Shown here piece by piece: positions 1 to 6,435 of a DNA stretch of 34,470 bases. The first letter of the stretch is position 1. Each line of letters opens with the position of its first letter. A model generated the notes under the pieces. The model searched no databases. It was given only the letters and a program-made list of their open reading frames with translations, and was not told the DNA's origin. Source of the stretch: a virus; the IMG/VR virus record IMGVR_UViG_3300032083_000307, positions 1 through 34,470 of that record; one strand, 5' to 3'. Made by a program: the position numbers and the translations under genes.

Positions 1-89
1 CTATTACCGTATTTTTTTATGGCTGCTTGTATACCTTTTTTTGCTATATATTTTACTACTATACCTGCTGCCACTATTGGAAACGCCAT
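1..89 (-). CDS. Small basic/hydrophobic protein, cut by the window edge
   Basis: A minus-strand frame starts at ATG 89, sharing one base with the stop of the upstream gene (TAATG). It reads 29 codons to base 1 without a stop. The product begins MAFPIVAAGIVVKYIAKKG: a short hydrophobic segment followed by a lysine-rich amphipathic part. If base 1 is joined to base 34470, the next codons are AGA TGA, giving a 30-residue protein whose stop overlaps the next gene's ATG (ATGA). Function is unknown. A small membrane-active peptide in the neighbouring holin cluster is possible but is only inference. Confidence 0.6.
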   Translation of the reverse strand, partial: MAFPIVAAGIVVKYIAKKGIQAAIKKYGN

Positions 90-451
90 TATTTTTTTCC
101 TCCAAAGAACTTAGTTGCAGATCTTATGCCAAATGATGCAGCTATAACGACACCAAGAGAATAGCTATACCATTGCGGTGCTTCTCCTAGTGCAGCAAAT
201 CCTGCTGCTGCAATCTCTCTGCCCCAATCCCCACAGAAAGATAAAATAAATGGGCCACTTAACAGCAGTGTCAACCATTCATCTTTCCACGAGTTCTGTG
301 TAGCTTTCATAGCTTCCAGATCCCAGTCTATTTCACCTGTAGCAATCTTTAAATCTTTAGTCGCTTTAGCCTTTTGTACAGCAGTCTTGCCTTCAATCCA
401 TGAACCAGCAAGTCCAGCTATAGGGCCAAGTACATTACCTAACCCAAACAT
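89..451 (-). CDS. Putative three-helix holin (GTA-holin-like)
   Basis: This 120-residue protein has a hydrophobic N-terminus (GLGNVLGPIAGLAGSWI), a charged KA-rich helix, and two further hydrophobic stretches around residues 58-72 and 95-112. The motif WKDEWLTLLLSGPFI resembles the 3-TM holin family found in phages and gene transfer agents (recalled, not searched). It would permeabilise the inner membrane at lysis. It lies among other small membrane genes with TAATG couplings on both sides, which fits a lysis cassette. No endolysin is visible nearby, so the role is probable but not proven. Confidence 0.6.
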   Translation of the reverse strand: MFGLGNVLGPIAGLAGSWIEGKTAVQKAKATKDLKIATGEIDWDLEAMKATQNSWKDEWLTLLLSGPFILSFCGDWGREIAAAGFAALGEAPQWYSYSLGVVIAASFGIRSATKFFGGKK

Positions 452-534
452 TATTTACCACACTGACATTTGTCACAGCAGTTACAAGGCATAGCAAGTA
501 TTGCACGTAGAATACGGTTTAGGTAGGGCATCAT
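451..534 (-). CDS. 27-residue cysteine-rich microprotein
   Basis: A short frame starts at ATG 534 inside an ATGA overlap with the 54-residue membrane protein upstream. It ends in a TAATG overlap with the holin-like gene. The product has a basic amphipathic N-terminal half (PYLNRILRAILAM) and a C-terminal cluster CNCCDKCQCGK, five cysteines in nine residues. This could bind zinc or another metal. Coupling on both sides argues that it is translated. No family is recognised. Confidence 0.55.
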   Translation of the reverse strand: MMPYLNRILRAILAMPCNCCDKCQCGK

Positions 535-695
535 TCTGCCCCACCTTTTTCTTTTAATACAATACCAAAGATACCGCCTATGATACCTGCCCATGTTAGT
601 ATAGGCAAGCTGAACATAAAACCTAGTCCTACACCTGCTAGAGCAAGTGCTAGATAAGTTGTAGGCTCTTTAAGTCTTCCAGTAATCCAATCCAT
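531..695 (-). CDS. Small two-helix membrane protein, holin-like
   Basis: This 54-residue protein is MDWITGRLKEP followed by two hydrophobic helices (about residues 13-30 and 33-47) and a charged KEKGGAE tail. Length, charge pattern and topology match small phage holins. It overlaps the microprotein gene by ATGA and sits two genes from a second holin-like protein, so the pair may act as holin and antiholin. That pairing is inference. Confidence 0.6.
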   Translation of the reverse strand: MDWITGRLKEPTTYLALALAGVGLGFMFSLPILTWAGIIGGIFGIVLKEKGGAE

Positions 696-706
696 ATTTA
701 TTCTCC

Positions 707-1066
707 CTATTTAAATGTAATAGCGACACCAATTGACAGGTCACTATATTTAAAGTCTTTGTCTAAAGATAGTTTAGAGTAAGCAGACAGGCTATTACTT
801 AAAGCCATTGTACTCTTTACTGATGCACCAGAAACACTAAAAGAATCTCCGCTTGCATATCCCCAGTCTAACGCTGGTCTAATTGATAGTCTTGAAATGT
901 TTGCAGTTACGCCTACATCACCCGACCACTTTTTAGTTTTAATGCCGTACTCTACAGAAGCATCAGGTTTAAACATTGACATAATGCCACTCTTTATAAC
1001 GCCTTCAGCCTGTGCTGACATCGCTGTTAGTGTAACGATAGCACCTGCAAGAAATAACTTTCTCAT
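707..1066 (-). CDS. Secreted outer-membrane-type beta protein
   Basis: The 119-residue product has a clear Sec signal peptide (MRKLFLAGAIVTLTAMSAQA, cleavage after residue 20). The mature part consists of alternating strands rich in Ser, Gly and aromatic residues and ends VAITFK, close to the C-terminal aromatic signature of outer-membrane barrels. At about 99 residues it could form only a small barrel or beta sandwich. It probably goes to the host envelope, for lysis or surface change such as superinfection exclusion. It lies between a DUF1127 gene and the holin-like genes. Exact function is unknown. Confidence 0.6.
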   Translation of the reverse strand: MRKLFLAGAIVTLTAMSAQAEGVIKSGIMSMFKPDASVEYGIKTKKWSGDVGVTANISRLSIRPALDWGYASGDSFSVSGASVKSTMALSNSLSAYSKLSLDKDFKYSDLSIGVAITFK

Positions 1067-1070
1067 ATTA

Positions 1071-1217
1071 TCATCCTCCGAATCCTGTTAGTCTTCTAAT
1101 TTCACCACGAGATATTCCTAGATCTTGTAGTTGTCTTTCTGTCATACTCATTAAAGTATAGTATGCAGCCCTATTTTCCATGTATACATGGTATTTTTTT
1201 AGTAGTTTTTTCAACAT
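1071..1217 (-). CDS. DUF1127-family small protein
   Basis: This 48-residue protein starts MLKKLLKKYHVYMENRAAYY and continues with the DUF1127 core, TERQLQDLGISRGEIRRLTG. DUF1127 (YjiS-like) proteins are numerous in alphaproteobacteria, where some bind RNA and affect phosphate and carbon metabolism. The phage copy may mimic a host regulator. It has a good ribosome binding site (AAGGAG) and its own predicted promoter and stem-loop immediately upstream, unlike most genes in this arm, which suggests separate timing or dose control. The family call is confident; the role is inferred. Confidence 0.75.
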   Translation of the reverse strand: MLKKLLKKYHVYMENRAAYYTLMSMTERQLQDLGISRGEIRRLTGFGG

Positions 1218-1241
1218 AGTATAACTCCTTTATGTACATAC

Positions 1242-1260
1242 GTCAGTATTATTGACTGAC
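1242..1260 (-). promoter_or_regulatory. Inverted repeat in the DUF1127 leader
   Basis: Arms GTCAGT and ACTGAC (6 bp) flank a 7-base loop ATTATTG. The repeat lies between the predicted promoter and the start codon, so it would form a hairpin in the leader RNA or serve as an operator. Confidence 0.4.
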
Positions 1261-1281
1261 TAGTAAGTTATACCATATCTA

Positions 1282-1310
1282 GTTATAACATAAAAGAGAT
1301 AATATTGCAA
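1282..1310 (-). promoter_or_regulatory. Predicted sigma70-type internal late-arm promoter
   Basis: On the minus strand a -35 box TTGCAA (1305-1310) is separated by 17 bases from a -10 box TATAAC (1282-1287). The intergenic gap it occupies is the largest within this minus-strand block. It would drive DUF1127, the secreted protein and the holin-like genes. It is based on hexamers only. Confidence 0.5.
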
Positions 1311-1325
1311 CCCCGTTATGCATTT

Positions 1326-1655
1326 TTATTCTTTTGATTTAGTTTTAGTTAATGCTGTAGCACCCATAAAGCCTAATACGACACCCATCTGTGCTACAAG
1401 AAAGGTGTTAAGAAACCCTGATGCAGACTCCATACGAGCTACATTAATGATAGGCGTAAGTAATAGTATTACAGTTACAATGGTTGTACCCATAGCTAAC
1501 CAAGCCATAGTACGTTGCGTATCCATCATCTTGTCTTCGTTTTCTAGGCGTATCCATCGTTCATGGCGATTTAGCTCTTCATCAGTAATGATTCCGTCAC
1601 CATCTGTGTCAGCTACTGCGTACTTGCTATCTGCTTGTAGTTTTTTAGGTGACAT
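1326..1655 (-). CDS. EF-hand-like membrane protein
   Basis: This 109-residue protein carries an EF-hand loop, DTDGDGIITDEEL (residues 16-28), with acidic residues at the usual calcium-coordinating positions. Two hydrophobic helices follow (about 50-70 and 84-102), and the tail is basic (TKTKSKE). It is probably an inner-membrane protein with a calcium-sensing N-terminal domain. Similar EF-hand plus two-helix proteins occur in marine phages (recalled). It overlaps the upstream gene by 11 bases and has an AAAGG binding site. A lysis-timing role is possible given the nearby holin-like genes, but that is speculative. Confidence 0.55.
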   Translation of the reverse strand: MSPKKLQADSKYAVADTDGDGIITDEELNRHERWIRLENEDKMMDTQRTMAWLAMGTTIVTVILLLTPIINVARMESASGFLNTFLVAQMGVVLGFMGATALTKTKSKE

Positions 1656-1863
1656 GTTTACCTTTCATTCTTAATACGTGTTCATTATAACTTATGCCTA
1701 ACTCTTTAGCTCTTTTTACTCTAAGTTTAACTACCATTAAGTCTGGGTTTTTCCAAAACTTTTTTACGGCTTTATCCCATAAAAATTTTTTATATACTAA
1801 ATCTTTATTGTCAGAAGGTTGCCATATATTAGATAATACTGGCCCACCATTATGTCCTAACAT
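1645..1863 (-). CDS. LGHNGGP-motif small phage protein
   Basis: This 72-residue basic protein begins MLGHNGGPVLSN. I recall the LGHNGGP signature from many small hypothetical proteins of marine and other phages. The remainder is lysine-rich and helical (KKFLWDKAVKKFW, KLRVKRAKELG). Function is unknown. It starts in a TAATG overlap with the upstream gene. Confidence 0.6.
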   Translation of the reverse strand: MLGHNGGPVLSNIWQPSDNKDLVYKKFLWDKAVKKFWKNPDLMVVKLRVKRAKELGISYNEHVLRMKGKHVT

Positions 1864-2063
1864 TATGCTTCTTCTCCATAAGGATTAAATGCAAAACATT
1901 TAGCTTTTACGTAGTGTCCTGTAGCGAGTAAACCTTGAGCTATAGGTATTACTTGTTCTTCACAATGGGCTTCTGTTTGAAACAAATGATCTCTTCTTAC
2001 TAATACTTCACAGGAAGTAGTATCTGTAGGTACTGCACAGTAAAGTATTATAGCAAGGTACAT
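1863..2063 (-). CDS. Small cysteine-containing probable exported protein
   Basis: This 66-residue protein has a short hydrophobic N-terminus (MYLAIILYCAV), then a polar region with further cysteines at about residues 18, 34 and 56, suggesting disulfides in the periplasm. It is coupled by TAATG to genes on both sides. I do not recognise a family. Confidence 0.5.
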   Translation of the reverse strand: MYLAIILYCAVPTDTTSCEVLVRRDHLFQTEAHCEEQVIPIAQGLLATGHYVKAKCFAFNPYGEEA

Positions 2064-2617
2064 TATTTTTTTAACATTTTTACTAAAAAGTCTATATCAT
2101 CGCCTGCACCAGAAAGAACATATGATTCTTTTTTACCACTACGTTGTTTTCTTTTTTCTTTCATCATACGTTGTTTATACTCTTTTTCTAATCTAGCTAA
2201 CTCTTTCATAAATAGTCCATACTTAGACAAAGTAATAGGTGATTTATTTTTTCCTTTACTACTGCTTATATCTTTTTTTAGTTTAGCTATATCATTTTTA
2301 AATTTTTTAGTTTTTGGTATTAAAGAAGAAGTAACTGTAGTTTTAGAAATAGATAAACTTGGTCTAGATTTAGGTTTTACAGATTTTTTAGGAGCTAGTG
2401 ATTTTTTATTATTTTTAAGAGCTTTACGTGTTTTAGCTGCTACCCTAAGTGCTTCTAGTTTTTCTTGTCGTTTAGCTTCCACTGCTTCACGACCTACAAG
2501 TTTAGGTTTAATAGCTTTCTTTTTAGCCGCAGGTTTTTTTCCTTTTTTAGCTAAATATTTTTTACGTAGCTCTACTAGTTCGTTTTCACGTTTTTTCTCT
2601 GCTGCTTCTCTGCTCAT
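2063..2617 (-). CDS. Lysine-rich coiled-coil protein
   Basis: This 184-residue protein is very rich in lysine with some arginine. Two related N-terminal units begin SREAAEKKRENELVELRKK and GREAVEAKRQEKLEALR, indicating an internal duplication of about 43 residues. A low-complexity basic middle (residues 60-110) and a helical C-terminus (LARLEKEYKQRMMKEKRKQR) follow. The charge suggests DNA or RNA binding, perhaps inside the capsid. It is the largest of the basic proteins encoded between 2063 and 5401. Confidence 0.55.
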   Translation of the reverse strand: MSREAAEKKRENELVELRKKYLAKKGKKPAAKKKAIKPKLVGREAVEAKRQEKLEALRVAAKTRKALKNNKKSLAPKKSVKPKSRPSLSISKTTVTSSLIPKTKKFKNDIAKLKKDISSSKGKNKSPITLSKYGLFMKELARLEKEYKQRMMKEKRKQRSGKKESYVLSGAGDDIDFLVKMLKK

Positions 2618-2632
2618 AATAATAATAATATC

Positions 2633-2968
2633 CTATGTGTTTTTAGTAGTATACACCATACCACCCTTACGATAGTCTATGTGACCTGTCTTCATTAAAC
2701 CACCACGATTTAAAGCTTTTAAACTACCTTTTATATTTCTTTGATCTGATTTAGATTTATCAGGCTTTTGACTTTTCATCCACCTAGCATATTCTTTTAC
2801 TGTTTTTTCTTTAAGCCATTGTTCTGCATACGCATCTTCTGCATTTTGGTCTTTTAAATCTTTTTGATCCTGTGCATCTTGTTTTTTCTTTATGTACTCT
2901 TCATATTTTTTATAAGCTGTACCATCTTTTGATTGTCCACTTAGCCATTCTTTAAACGCTTTAAGCAT
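2633..2968 (-). CDS. Charged helical protein with a C-terminal RKGGMVY tail
   Basis: This 111-residue protein is highly charged and helical over residues 1-85 (KKYEEYIKKKQDAQDQKDL). It ends in a glycine motif, DYRKGGMVYTTKNT, related to the KGGM/KGGA motifs of the 90-residue protein at 3534-3806 and the GGYVKNYSHGGF segment of the 744-residue virion protein. The shared motif suggests a common binding partner or virion location. Function is unknown. Confidence 0.5.
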   Translation of the reverse strand: MLKAFKEWLSGQSKDGTAYKKYEEYIKKKQDAQDQKDLKDQNAEDAYAEQWLKEKTVKEYARWMKSQKPDKSKSDQRNIKGSLKALNRGGLMKTGHIDYRKGGMVYTTKNT

Positions 2969-2969
2969 A

Positions 2970-3287
2970 TTAAGATCCTTTTTTCCATTTTTTAGATGGA
3001 GACTGTGTTTTACTAGGACTCCATTTTACTTTATCTGCCCAGTAAGCTGCTGACATCTTACCTTTAGCTATATTTTTAGCGTGACGAGACTTAAATGCTT
3101 CACGTTGCCCTGCTGTTTGATTGGTTTTAACGCCCTTTTGTCCAAATTTAATATATTTATACTTACCACCTTCACTCGCCATGACGTGATGTGACTTACC
3201 ACTGCCATCATTCAGTCTTTGAGGCTTATTTACGCCTTTTAAGCCTACTTCTTTTATTTTATTTTTGACTCGCTCAGGTATACTCAT
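2970..3287 (-). CDS. DUF6321-like basic phage protein
   Basis: This 105-residue protein contains a conserved block, KYIKFGQKGVKT, then EAFKSRHAKNIAKGKMSAAY and WADKVKW. I associate this pattern with the DUF6321-type family of phages and large DNA viruses. The R/K-H-x-K-N-I-xx-G-K-M-S-A-AYWA signature is strong, but the family number is from memory. It is probably a small virion-associated or nucleic-acid-associated protein. Its start overlaps the upstream stop (TGATG). Confidence 0.6.
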   Translation of the reverse strand: MSIPERVKNKIKEVGLKGVNKPQRLNDGSGKSHHVMASEGGKYKYIKFGQKGVKTNQTAGQREAFKSRHAKNIAKGKMSAAYWADKVKWSPSKTQSPSKKWKKGS

Positions 3288-3532
3288 CAGACTCTCCTAA
3301 AGTTACGTGTTTTCTTTGCTATATTTTTAGGTTGTTTACTAAACTGTTTACCTTTAGCTTTATCTTGCCGTTTTTTACGAGTTGTAGCAGCGTATTCAGA
3401 GCTAGACAGTGATTTAATAGCACTAGAAGGCAGATACCTTTCCCCTGTTTGGGCAGAAGGTTTACCTGACTTCGTTCTCCAGTCTTGTTTAGTCCATTTA
3501 GCTAACGACTTTTGTGATTTTTTCAAAGACAT
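3287..3532 (-). CDS. DUF5872-like basic phage protein
   Basis: This 81-residue protein has the pattern LAKWTKQDWRTKSGKPS, then GERYLPSSAIKSLSSSEYAA and GKQFSKQPKNIAKKTRNFR. I recall this as DUF5872-type, found in marine phages and nucleocytoplasmic large DNA viruses. The family is known by sequence only. Its position beside the DUF6321-like protein repeats a pairing common in such genomes. Confidence 0.6.
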   Translation of the reverse strand: MSLKKSQKSLAKWTKQDWRTKSGKPSAQTGERYLPSSAIKSLSSSEYAATTRKKRQDKAKGKQFSKQPKNIAKKTRNFRRV

Positions 3533-3533
3533 A

Positions 3534-3806
3534 TTATATCTTTACAAGCTTGTAGCCTTTTTCTTTAGCTGCTGCTCGTATATCAGCAAGTGTCATTGAC
3601 TTGCCTTTTGCCATACCACCTTTTTTCATGTAGCCCATTTTATTTCTAACTGCGCTAGGAAGTTTACTTACACCTTTGTTTCCTTTTGGTGCAGCTTTAA
3701 GTGCGCCACCAGCAGCGTAGCCTTTTTTCTTCATAGCACCACCTTTGGCATACCCTTTTTTCTTCATGCCACCTTTAGCGTAGCCTTTTTTCTTTTTCAT
3801 AACCAT
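3534..3806 (-). CDS. KGYAKGG-repeat protein
   Basis: This 90-residue protein opens with three tandem KKKGYAKGG-type units (third copy KKKGYAAGGA), then a linker and a fourth degenerate unit, GYMKKGGMAKGK. It ends in a compact SAP-like or LEM-like helix pair (MTLADIRAAAKEKGYKLVKI), the kind of short motif that can bind DNA or RNA. The start at 3806 is chosen because AAGGAG lies 8 bases upstream; a longer frame exists but lacks such a site. The repeats are also visible at DNA level as tandem units of about 27-30 bases. Function is unknown. Confidence 0.6.
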   Translation of the reverse strand: MVMKKKKGYAKGGMKKKGYAKGGAMKKKGYAAGGALKAAPKGNKGVSKLPSAVRNKMGYMKKGGMAKGKSMTLADIRAAAKEKGYKLVKI

Positions 3807-3810
3807 CGTA

Positions 3811-4485
3811 TTACTCCTTATTATACAAGTTATCAAATACTCTGTGTGTATCCCACACGTAATCTAAATCTTCTTTAGAGTGAAACACTCTTTGACTAGG
3901 TTTGAAGTCTGGCGCACCTTCTCCTGTCTCAAACCAAGCAGGGTGCGTAACTCTTACTCTGTTATTCGGTAATGCTACAATGTTTCCTGTGTAGCTACCT
4001 GCGTCTACTAGCTCTAATACATGGCTCTGTTTATGCTGTGCAGGGTCATCCGCTATCTCAGAGCCTGTGTAGTCTACTGTGAATATGTATTTAGCTGGAT
4101 AGAACTCACCGTCTACTTTCGCCATCCAAGGGGCTGGTGTAGCCCTGTTCAGCACGTAGACTGAGTGATCATGTGACATACAATCCCAAGGCTGTGCTGC
4201 ATAGGCTGGTAGCTCTTCAGCCCACTCCTCTACGGGTGTGTCACCTACGAGTGCTGTAATAGGCATTCTCGCCCACATCGCTCCACCATGTACGTTAGGT
4301 TCGTCTGTGTCATCTGATTCGCAACCAGTAAAGATGACTTGGAAGCTCAGTGATCTATTTGGCATAGTCGTCACAGCTATTACCATGCAATGTAGGAACT
4401 CACCGTGGTATCGTTCAAAATTACATGTATATTCTCTGCGTACCCATGCCTTGAAGTATGGGATATTACTCTGTAAGTACGGCAT
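3811..4485 (-). CDS. Conserved marine-phage protein (MPYLQ family), function unknown
   Basis: This 224-residue soluble protein starts MPYLQSNIPYFKAWVRREYT and continues HGEFLHCMVIAVTTMPNRSL. The middle contains AMWARMPITALV, and the C-terminal half contains YIFTVDYTGSE, AQHKQSHVLELVD and PNNRVR. I recognise this layout from conserved hypothetical proteins in cyanophages and pelagiphages, where it sits upstream of structural genes. No catalytic motif is evident. It is the only mid-sized non-basic protein in this block. It overlaps the upstream gene by 20 bases. Confidence 0.6.
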   Translation of the reverse strand: MPYLQSNIPYFKAWVRREYTCNFERYHGEFLHCMVIAVTTMPNRSLSFQVIFTGCESDDTDEPNVHGGAMWARMPITALVGDTPVEEWAEELPAYAAQPWDCMSHDHSVYVLNRATPAPWMAKVDGEFYPAKYIFTVDYTGSEIADDPAQHKQSHVLELVDAGSYTGNIVALPNNRVRVTHPAWFETGEGAPDFKPSQRVFHSKEDLDYVWDTHRVFDNLYNKE

Positions 4486-4771
4486 TCTTTTTATGTTTCC
4501 TCCGCAATTCTGATTTAGCTTGTTTGAAAAGATTAGCTATTGCTGTCTTTCCCATTACTTTAGCACGTTGTTCAGCTACTGTCAATATCTGAATTTTTCT
4601 TGCGTAGGGTTTCTTTATTCGTTTTACTTTTGCTATCGTAGCCTTTGCATCAGCCATTGTAGCAAATTTTATGGATACCGTATCCTTTGGGTTTTCATCT
4701 GTGTATAATCTACGGCCAGATCCTTTAGGCTTCTTACCTGTTCCTACTTTAGGATCTTTTCTTTTTGCCAT
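4466..4771 (-). CDS. Basic phage protein (KDPKVGTGKKPKGSGRRLY family)
   Basis: This 101-residue lysine/arginine-rich protein begins MAKRKDPKVGTGKKPKGSG. A small alpha/beta region follows (VSIKFATMADAKATIAKV), then a helical tail. The N-terminal block is strongly conserved in marine phages as I recall. It usually lies beside the MPYLQ-type protein, as here. It may bind nucleic acid or act as a small capsid-maturation partner; neither is shown. Confidence 0.6.
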   Translation of the reverse strand: MAKRKDPKVGTGKKPKGSGRRLYTDENPKDTVSIKFATMADAKATIAKVKRIKKPYARKIQILTVAEQRAKVMGKTAIANLFKQAKSELRRKHKKNAVLTE

Positions 4772-4880
4772 TTTTAACTATTGTTTTTAATGTCTTGGCT
4801 TGATTAGCGTGTGTTTTAGACGCTTTCGTTAAACCTGATATAACTTTTTTTAATTTTTTTTTAGTTGTTTTGCTATGCAT
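4749..4880 (-). CDS. 43-residue lysine-rich protein
   Basis: A short frame from ATG 4880 to TAA 4749 overlaps the next gene by 23 bases. The product, MHSKTTKKKLKKVISGLTK followed by ASKTHANQAKTLKTIVKN, is strongly basic and helical, like its neighbours. It fills an otherwise empty gap in a packed operon. The initiation region is weak, so it is moderately supported. Confidence 0.4.
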   Translation of the reverse strand: MHSKTTKKKLKKVISGLTKASKTHANQAKTLKTIVKNGKKKRS

Positions 4881-4888
4881 TTGTTTTC

Positions 4889-5401
4889 CTATGACCTATA
4901 TCCACCGCCCTTGGCTTTATACTGTTTAGCAAGCATCTGAGCTTTACGTGCAGACCACTGACCTGGATTACCACCTTTACCGCCTGCTTTAATTCTGTTA
5001 AATAAATTTTTACGCATAGAAGGTTTTGTATAGTTGCCTGCTTCATTGACAGAAGAACCACGACTTAACTTTAATTTACCTGCGTTTTTATCACGAGCAA
5101 AAGAACGATTAGCAGATGCTTTTATTGCACGTAAATTAGATGGGCTGTTATCCATTGGATTACCGTTTTTATGATCTACATCTTTACCATCACCCTTACG
5201 CACAGCTCCACTCTTTATTGCTGCACGTCTAGCTGCATTACGCGAAGTACGTTTAGCTACTTGCTCTGGTCGTGATTTATATCGAGCATTCTCCTGTGCA
5301 TAGTTACGCTTCTTCTTAGATTTAGCAGCTACTGCACCGCCTACGTTCATCTTACGTTTAGCAGGCTTAGTGGTCTTTTTTGCTTTTGTAGTTCGGGTCA
5401 C
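4889..5401 (-). CDS. HNH endonuclease fused to a basic GQWSARKAQ tail
   Basis: This 170-residue protein has a basic leader, then an HNH region (about residues 33-105): the block ENARYKSRPEQVAKR, the DVDHKNGNPMDNSPSNLR core with the DH and N residues, and the SANRSF end. The C-terminal 45 residues (RKNLFNRIKAGGKGG, then NPGQWSARKAQML) form a separate domain that I recall from small marine-phage proteins. The start is GTG at 5401 with AAGGA upstream; ATG 5350 is an alternative. It may be a homing nuclease or a packaging-associated HNH. No terminase neighbour is visible to decide. Confidence 0.65.
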   Translation of the reverse strand: MTRTTKAKKTTKPAKRKMNVGGAVAAKSKKKRNYAQENARYKSRPEQVAKRTSRNAARRAAIKSGAVRKGDGKDVDHKNGNPMDNSPSNLRAIKASANRSFARDKNAGKLKLSRGSSVNEAGNYTKPSMRKNLFNRIKAGGKGGNPGQWSARKAQMLAKQYKAKGGGYRS

Positions 5402-5612
5402 TGTACGAATGTTCCTTCCATCCTTCTGCTCTCATTGAATCTTCTACGTGTTTAAGTGTAAACTTTCTACCATAATGAGCTTCGCAAGCTGCTCTTACGT
5501 AAAAGACATCACTGTGCGGTATGTGTAAATTATCTACATTACCATTTAAAAGATTATCATAGAATGTTTCTAATACTTTGTCTGTATATAGTTTTACTGA
5601 TTTTTGTGCCAT
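5367..5612 (-). CDS. Unknown small protein, first gene of the leftward arm
   Basis: This 81-residue protein (from ATG 5612) is the promoter-proximal gene of the leftward arm. It is predicted alpha-helical with one likely helix-turn-helix-sized segment (SDVFYVRAACEAHYGRKFTL). An in-frame TTG at 5618 is not preferred because an ATG lies two codons downstream. It overlaps the HNH gene by 35 bases. Its position suggests a possible regulator of the late arm, but no family is recognised. Confidence 0.55.
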   Translation of the reverse strand: MAQKSVKLYTDKVLETFYDNLLNGNVDNLHIPHSDVFYVRAACEAHYGRKFTLKHVEDSMRAEGWKEHSYSDPNYKSKKDH

Positions 5613-5689
5613 TGTCAATACTTTATTTTACAAATACGAATTTATCTTACGTATTAATCATATATACAAATATCATATATAGTGTGACA

Positions 5690-5755
5690 TTTAAAGTGTT
5701 ACATTTACAATATATTTTAATCTTTTTTGTATAAGCATTTAAAATGTTACATATA
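5690..5755 (+). repeat. Pair of 18-base direct repeats
   Basis: TTTAAAGTGTTACATTTA (5690-5707) and TTTAAAATGTTACATATA (5738-5755) match at 16 of 18 positions with starts 48 bases apart. They could be iterons or operators for the leftward arm. A weaker relative (ACTTTAAGTGTTGTG) follows near 5806. Confidence 0.5.
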
Positions 5756-5898
5756 AGTGTTAATTTATTTTAACTATTAATTAGTTTTAATGTATCACTT
5801 TAAGTGTTGTGTTGTGTTATATATAGTTTTACACATATCTAATACCATGTCAACCCCTAAAATATATTATGTCAGCAAATAGTGTGAATAAGACACAT

Positions 5899-5912
5899 TT
5901 TGTGATCACAAA
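5899..5912. promoter_or_regulatory. Perfect 14-bp palindrome, operator candidate
   Basis: TTTGTGATCACAAA is a perfect dyad in the noncoding control region, a shape typical of a dimeric repressor site. It resembles two CRP half-sites without the usual 6-bp spacer, so a CRP site is unlikely. Confidence 0.45.
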
Positions 5913-6068
5913 TATGACCCAACCCCCATGTGATTACGTCAGTGTATATTGTGGTTAACACTCTATTTTCCAGATCTGTGTATATATTCAAGTACGTATA
6001 CGGGGTACGGTGCCATGCCCCATGCCTACCGTGCAAATATATGAGAACAAACCGTGAACATATGAACG

Positions 6069-6084
6069 GTCACATAAATGTGAC
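6069..6084. promoter_or_regulatory. Dyad GTCACAT-AA-ATGTGAC, operator candidate
   Basis: Seven-base arms surround a two-base centre. The left arm and centre (GTCACATAAAT) recur at 6397-6407, just ahead of the stem-loop before the first rightward gene, as expected for a regulator with more than one site. Confidence 0.45.
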
Positions 6085-6270
6085 GCCTATGCTAAGATGA
6101 AAAACCACATTTTTTATTTATGCCTATGATAATAAGGCCTTGAGCAATGGTGGTTAATTGTTATCACGTCACTTGCCACAATATAAAATATTATATGAAT
6201 ACGATTTAAAAAAATGGGTACGTGTTACAATGGCGGACTATAAAAAAAAATATAACGTGGTCATTGCTCC

Positions 6271-6295
6271 AACTCTCCCTTGCAAGGGAAACATT
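6271..6295 (+). repeat. 25-bp stem-loop element, copy 1
   Basis: AACTCTCCCTTGCAAGGG followed by AAACATT. The core TCCCT-TGCA-AGGGA forms a 5-bp stem with a 4-base loop. This is the only copy not directly followed by a gene; copy 2 lies 140 bases downstream. Confidence 0.75.
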
Positions 6296-6410
6296 ATATT
6301 ATATCTCAAATAAAATTAACGCTTGTGATCCTATCAGATATGTGCATAATCTAATTATGGAAGGCGAGTAGCCAACCGCTAAACCGTGGCAAAAATGTCA
6401 CATAAATATT

Positions 6411-6435
6411 AACTCTCCCTTGCAAGGGAAACATT
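6411..6435 (+). repeat. 25-bp stem-loop element, copy 2
   Basis: Identical to copy 1 over all 25 bases. It ends 15 bases before the ATG of the first rightward gene (6451). Confidence 0.75.

Noticed and set aside
5613-5618. TTG start for the first leftward gene
   Set aside because: An ATG lies two codons downstream and neither position has a better binding site, so the ATG is the simpler choice.
5899-5912. CRP binding site
   Set aside because: The half-sites TGTGA/TCACA are fused without the 6-bp spacer that CRP needs.
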